From NCBI GenBank assembly GCA_002323775.1, contig DCPV01000165.1, positions 3,795 to 13,481 on the forward strand: a stretch of 9,687 nt of DNA. Reading direction: 5' to 3'. The position numbers and the translations under genes are program-made. Positions within the stretch are counted from its first letter, which is position 1. Every line of letters starts with the position of its first letter. The stretch is from Firmicutes bacterium UBA1535 (GTDB taxonomy: Bacteria; Bacillota; Clostridia; Tissierellales; Sedimentibacteraceae). Of the stretch, positions 7,492 through 9,687 are shown piece by piece. The notes beneath the pieces were generated by a model, which saw only the letters and a list, made by a program, of their open reading frames with translations, was not told the origin of the DNA and did no database searches.

Positions 7492-7534
7492 GAGGGTATA
7501 AAATACATATAATGTATGTTGTTTTATACCCTCT
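7491..7534 (+). terminator. Probable terminator of the opp operon
   Basis: A perfect 13-bp stem, AGAGGGTATAAAA (7491-7503) with TTTTATACCCTCT (7522-7534), encloses a further short stem (ATACAT 7503-7508 with ATGTAT 7512-7517). It is followed by ATTTCTTG, a weak T tract, so termination may be partial. It lies 63 nt after oppA, and read-through could feed the hypD gene downstream. Confidence 0.65.
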
Positions 7535-7595
7535 ATTTCTTGCATAACGTAAATAACATTTAAACAATATGTATAAGTATGATTGAGCTTATTTA

Positions 7596-7624
7596 TTGAC
7601 TTGATTTATAAACGATTAAATATA
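7596..7624 (+). promoter_or_regulatory. Possible upstream sigma-A promoter for hypD
   Basis: TTGACT (7596-7601), five of six to the -35 consensus, has AATATA (7619-7624) after 17 nt as a weak -10. A transcript from here would have a leader of about 135 nt. The -10 is poor, so this is weaker than the candidate at 7721-7729. Confidence 0.3.
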
Positions 7625-7701
7625 GGCTAAGTTTTAATATCAATAAAATGGGTATATTTAATACAATACTTACTACACAATGAAATAGTAATTCAACATG
7701 T

Positions 7702-7720
7702 CAATATTACATTTATATTG
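7702..7720. promoter_or_regulatory. Inverted repeat next to the hypD promoter (candidate operator)
   Basis: CAATAT (7702-7707) and ATATTG (7715-7720) form a perfect 6-bp dyad with a 7-nt spacer, directly upstream of the TGTTATACT element and spanning the -35 region. A protein bound here would block or assist polymerase. I do not recognise it as a known operator, and dyads of this size are common in AT-rich DNA. Confidence 0.3.
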
Positions 7721-7729
7721 TGTTATACT
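7721..7729 (+). promoter_or_regulatory. Extended -10 promoter for hypD
   Basis: TGTTATACT is an extended -10 (TGn followed by TATACT, five of six to TATAAT). The -35 region 17 nt upstream (TCAATA) is poor, as is common with extended -10 promoters. Transcription would start near 7736, about 30 nt before the ATG, leaving room for the ribosome site. Confidence 0.5.
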
Positions 7730-7765
7730 TTTAATTTACTGACGCAGAAAGGATAGCAGTTTAAA

Positions 7766-9687
7766 ATGAGAGGTAGCACCGAAAGAACAAAAAGACTGAG
7801 ACAGGAGAGCGTAACAACACAGCCAACATTAAGCATAGAAAGAGCTGTGCTTGAAACACAGGTTTATAAAAAATACTTTGGCAAGGTCGAAACTCCTGTA
7901 TTAAGAGCGTTAAATTTTAAATATTTAATGGAAAATAGAAATTTATACATAGGAAAAGATGAATTAATTATAGGTGAGAAGTCAGAACGTCCACATGCAG
8001 CACCAACTTTTCCGGAGCTTTGCTGTCATACGATGGAGGACTTGCAAATCCTTAATGACAGACAGTATATTAGCTTTAAAATTTCTGAAAGCGATAAAAA
8101 ACTGCACGAAGAAATTATACTGCCTTATTGGCAAGGAAAAGCAACAAGAGATAAAATAATTAGCAATATGACACAGGAGTGGAAAGATTGCTACGCAGCA
8201 GGTATGTTTACTGAATTTATGGAGCAAAGAGCTCCGGGTCATACTGTTGCTGATGATAAATTCTATAAAAAGGGATTTTTAGACTTTAAAAAAGAAATAG
8301 AAGAAGAAATATCAAAGCTAGACTTTTTGCAGGACATGGATGCTTACAGCAAGAAAGCTCAATTAGATGCTATGTCAATATCTTGTGATGCTATAATCTC
8401 TTATGGCAGGAGATATGCTGAGTATGCAAGACAATTAGCAGACAATGAATCAAATCCGCAAAGAAAAGAGGAGCTTCTTTGGATTGCGTCAAACTGTGAT
8501 GTTGTCCCTGCACATAAGCCAGAGACATTTGCTCAAGCTGTTCAGATGTATTGGTTTGTTCACATTGGAGTTACAACAGAGTTAAATATATGGGATGCTT
8601 TCTCTCCGGGAAGATTTGACCAGTATCTATATCCATTTTACAAAAACGACCTGGCAAATGGAATACTTACAAGAGAAAAAGCAGTGGAGCTGTTAGAATG
8701 TCTATGGATAAAATTCAACAATCAACCTGCACCTCCAAAGGTAGGCATAACAATGAAAGAAAGTGCAACATACACTGATTTCGCTAACCTAAACACAGGA
8801 GGAATTAACCCTGAAACAGGAGAAAACGGAGTAAATGAGGTTTCATATATCATAATGGATGTAATGGATGAGATGAAGCTTGTTCAGCCGAATTCAAATG
8901 TTCAGATAAGTGAGAAAACTCCTGAAGAATTCCTAAAAAGAGCAGTTGAGATATCAAGAAAGGGCTGGGGACAACCAGCGTTCTACAATACAGAAGAAAT
9001 AATAAAGGAATTACTAAACTCTGGTAAAGAATTAAAGGATGCAATGTATGGAGGCTCAAGCGGATGTGTTGAAACGGGAGCTCATGGCAGAGAGGCATAT
9101 ATTCTAACCGGATACTTTAATACTCCGAAGGTCTTGGAAATAACACTTAACAATGGCTTTGATAAAATTACAAATAAACAGATAGGTTTGAAAACCGGTG
9201 ACCCTGCGACATTTAAGTCATATGAGGAGCTTATATCTGCATTTGAAAAGCAATTAAAGTATTTCATAGACATTAAAATGGCTGGCAACAATGTAATAGA
9301 AAAAATATTTGCAGAGCATATGCCTTCAACCTTTATGTCAGTAATTACAACCGGATGCAAGGAAAGTGGAAAGGATTACAATGCAGGTGGTGCAAAGTAC
9401 AATACAAGATATATTCAAATAGTAGGAATAGGAACTATTACAGACAGCTTGGCAGCTATAAAGAAAAATGTATTTGATGATAAAAGATTTAGTATGTCTG
9501 AAATATTAAAAGCTACAGATGATAATTTTGCAGGGCATGAGATTATAAAAAATATAGTATTGAATAAAACTCCCAAATATGGAAATGATGATGATTATGC
9601 AGATGAGATAATGGTTGATGTATTTAATACTGTAAATGATTATATAACAGGCAAACCAACAGTTTGTGGAGGGAAATACCATATAGA
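7766..9687 (+). CDS. hypD: trans-4-hydroxy-L-proline dehydratase (glycyl radical enzyme), 3' truncated by window edge
   Basis: The frame is open from the ATG at 7766 through the right edge (640 codons visible; the family has about 790). An in-frame TAG at 7754 fixes this start; AAAGGA ends 12 nt before it, a rather long spacing. The product is a pyruvate formate-lyase-type glycyl radical enzyme. The thiyl cysteine and base are C434 and E436 in SSGCVETG. Residues matching those described for the Clostridioides difficile HypD pocket, recalled from memory, are F151, H159 (FMEQRAPGH), D277 (TELNIWDAF), S333, D338, F339 and Y450. The C-terminal glycyl radical loop and the activating enzyme gene would lie to the right. 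The reaction removes water from trans-4-hydroxy-L-proline to give pyrroline-5-carboxylate, which ProC reduces to proline. Close similarity along the whole visible length makes choline, diol or pyruvate enzymes unlikely; dehydratases of hydroxyproline isomers are the main alternative. Confidence 0.93.
   Translation, partial: MRGSTERTKRLRQESVTTQPTLSIERAVLETQVYKKYFGKVETPVLRALNFKYLMENRNLYIGKDELIIGEKSERPHAAPTFPELCCHTMEDLQILNDRQYISFKISESDKKLHEEIILPYWQGKATRDKIISNMTQEWKDCYAAGMFTEFMEQRAPGHTVADDKFYKKGFLDFKKEIEEEISKLDFLQDMDAYSKKAQLDAMSISCDAIISYGRRYAEYARQLADNESNPQRKEELLWIASNCDVVPAHKPETFAQAVQMYWFVHIGVTTELNIWDAFSPGRFDQYLYPFYKNDLANGILTREKAVELLECLWIKFNNQPAPPKVGITMKESATYTDFANLNTGGINPETGENGVNEVSYIIMDVMDEMKLVQPNSNVQISEKTPEEFLKRAVEISRKGWGQPAFYNTEEIIKELLNSGKELKDAMYGGSSGCVETGAHGREAYILTGYFNTPKVLEITLNNGFDKITNKQIGLKTGDPATFKSYEELISAFEKQLKYFIDIKMAGNNVIEKIFAEHMPSTFMSVITTGCKESGKDYNAGGAKYNTRYIQIVGIGTITDSLAAIKKNVFDDKRFSMSEILKATDDNFAGHEIIKNIVLNKTPKYGNDDDYADEIMVDVFNTVNDYITGKPTVCGGKYHI

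Larger units (their letters stand above)
7428..7765. other. Intergenic region between oppA and hypD (338 nt)
   Basis: I found no plausible coding region here. It holds two adjacent hairpins (7451-7491 and 7491-7534), then about 190 nt of AT-rich DNA with two promoter candidates (7596-7624 and 7721-7729), and a dyad at 7702-7720. No tRNA, known riboswitch class, cre box or -24/-12 element was recognised. Confidence 0.7.

Noticed and set aside
7573..7592. ATAAG/CTTAT dyad
   Set aside because: Only 5 bp with a 10-nt spacer in AT-rich DNA; expected by chance.
7974..8159. Short + strand open frame of 61 codons
   Set aside because: It lies wholly inside hypD in another frame; the hypD frame is continuous and matches its family throughout.
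7982..9360. Minus-strand open frames at 7982-8242, 8850-9098 and 9082-9360
   Set aside because: All are opposite hypD, whose coding frame explains the sequence.
1..9687. CRISPR arrays, insertion sequences, tRNA/rRNA genes, phage genes or frameshifted pseudogenes
   Set aside because: I looked and saw none; all coding frames are intact apart from truncation at the two window edges.

Overview
The window is AT-rich with AGA-heavy codon use. Its genes sit closely with good matches to a GGAGG ribosome-binding consensus. Gene content (a clostridial-type collagenase, an oligopeptide ABC importer and a glycyl radical enzyme of the hydroxyproline dehydratase type) points to an anaerobic, amino-acid-fermenting Firmicute of the Clostridia/Tissierellia sort. 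I cannot name the species from the sequence. All real genes lie on the + strand, and both the first and the last gene are cut by the window edges.

Layout: 1-1448 is the 3' part of a secreted M9-family collagenase (end of the peptidase unit, one PKD domain, two C-terminal PPC/collagen-binding-like domains), closed by a strong terminator hairpin (1521-1571). Next comes a sigma-54 type (-24/-12) promoter at 1671-1686 with two upstream dyads. It leads into a complete five-gene oligopeptide transporter operon, oppB-oppC-oppD-oppF-oppA (1729-7427), with a small hairpin between oppF and oppA. The 338-nt gap after oppA holds two adjacent hairpins, the second probably the operon terminator, followed by a likely extended -10 promoter. 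The last gene (7766 to the right edge) is the first 640 residues of a glycyl radical enzyme whose active-site residues match trans-4-hydroxy-L-proline dehydratase (HypD).

Together the genes read as a collagen-utilisation locus. The collagenase cuts collagen outside the cell, the Opp system imports the Gly-Pro-Hyp-rich peptides, intracellular peptidases (not seen here) release hydroxyproline, and HypD dehydrates it to pyrroline-5-carboxylate, which can be reduced to proline for Stickland fermentation. Each gene family is known. The notable points are their adjacency and the apparent sigma-54 control of peptide uptake. The joint function is inferred from gene content and order, not shown by the sequence.
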